DNA of 64,000 nt from Tahibacter amnicola. Its GTDB lineage: Bacteria; Pseudomonadota; Gammaproteobacteria; Xanthomonadales; Rhodanobacteraceae. Positions 63,683 through 64,000 of the stretch are shown one piece after another (position 1 is the stretch's first letter; every line of letters starts with the position of its first letter). The stretch is from contig NZ_CP104694.1 of NCBI RefSeq assembly GCF_025398735.1, positions 5,607,465 through 5,671,464 of the forward strand, in the 5' to 3' direction. Position numbers and translations under genes: made by a program. Below the pieces are notes generated by a model. It was given only the letters and a program-made list of their open reading frames with translations. It had not been told where the DNA came from and did not search any database.

Positions 63683-64000
63683 GTGAACGCCCCCATTCCC
63701 ACCGGCCCCGACGCGCTCGCCCGGACACTCGCCTGGCTGCGTTTCTGCGCCGTCATGGGCCAGACGGTGACCGTGTTCTTCGTCGAGCACTACCTGAACG
63801 TGGCGCTCGACAAGTTCGCGCTGTTCGGCGGCATCGGCTTCCTCCTCGGCTTCGGCCTGCTGGTCCAGTGGCGCCTGAGCCGCGCCTGGCCGGTGAGCGC
63901 CGCGGAAGTGATGACCCAGATTGGCGTCGACACCGCCGTTTTCGCCTGGCTGCTCTACCACACCGGCGGTGCCAGCAATCCTTTCATCGGCCTGCTCCTG
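63683..64000 (+). CDS. RegB/PrrB-like sensor histidine kinase (partial, cut by window end)
   Basis: The first 106 codons from a GTG start are present and open to the window edge. They encode the membrane-sensor part: helices around LAWLRFCAVMGQTVTVFFVE, FALFGGIGFLLGFGLLVQW and VDTAVFAWLLYHTGG. The GGASNPF heptapeptide that follows matches the GGxxNPF quinone-binding motif of RegB/PrrB/ActS kinases. In that family the kinase responds to respiratory redox state and pairs with RegA/PrrA. The catalytic part and any partner regulator are outside the window. ATG 63756 is an alternative start. Confidence 0.75.
   Translation, partial: MNAPIPTGPDALARTLAWLRFCAVMGQTVTVFFVEHYLNVALDKFALFGGIGFLLGFGLLVQWRLSRAWPVSAAEVMTQIGVDTAVFAWLLYHTGGASNPFIGLLL

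Overview
The window is high-GC gammaproteobacterial chromosome, most probably from the order Lysobacterales (Xanthomonadales), perhaps a Rhodanobacteraceae-like genus. The grounds are the tRNA-Tyr/Gly/Thr-tuf-tRNA-Trp-secE-nusG-rplKAJL-rpoBC order, the lolB-ispE-tRNA-Gln-prs-rplY-pth-ychF block, the lptD-surA-pdxA-rsmA-apaGH-folA-thyA block and generally high codon GC. This placement is inferred from gene order and protein character; no 16S rRNA is present. I saw no insertion sequence, prophage or CRISPR array.

Layout. 1-14081 (minus strand): the translation/transcription operon, starting at a strong stable-RNA promoter at 14053-14081 and running through three tRNAs, tuf, tRNA-Trp, secE, nusG, rplK, rplA, rplJ, rplL, rpoB and rpoC, with hairpins at tuf/tRNA-Trp, rplA/rplJ and rplL/rpoB. 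14342-21813 (plus): an accessory surface cluster of a pilin-like protein, a second secreted protein, a PapD-like chaperone, an atypical usher and two secreted proteins. The usher's signal peptide lies out of frame, upstream of a C5 tract. 21820-25725: a hotdog thioesterase, a secreted DUF11-type protein and leuA. 25794-32673 (minus): ychF, pth, rplY, prs, tRNA-Gln, ispE, lolB and an LbcA-like TPR lipoprotein, with ispE running into the tRNA gene. 33009-35365: hemA-prfA. 35428-37829 (minus): two ubiquinone-type flavin hydroxylases. 37978-40941: cobS, cobC, a PduO-type adenosyltransferase and a histone-deacetylase-fold hydrolase.

40942-51023 is the most accessory stretch. It holds a truncated DUF2135-type gene remnant, a four-gene GTPase/roadblock module (42648-44981), rtcB behind a hairpin that covers its ribosome binding site, a delta-60-repeat secreted protein and several small membrane or secreted proteins of unknown function. 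51065-62454 returns to core genes: msrB, lptD-surA-pdxA, then an EamA transporter and a divergent LysR regulator set into the normally continuous operon, then rsmA-apaG-apaH and, on the opposite strand, thyA-doxX-folA. The window ends with a GYF_2+AIM24 protein and the start of a RegB/PrrB-like sensor kinase.

The best candidates for something undescribed are the GTPase/roadblock module, whose GTPase lacks a recognisable guanine-specificity motif; the non-classical chaperone-usher cluster with its frame-displaced usher start; and a short C-terminal motif (DVIFxxGF[D/E]S) shared by two otherwise unrelated secreted proteins.
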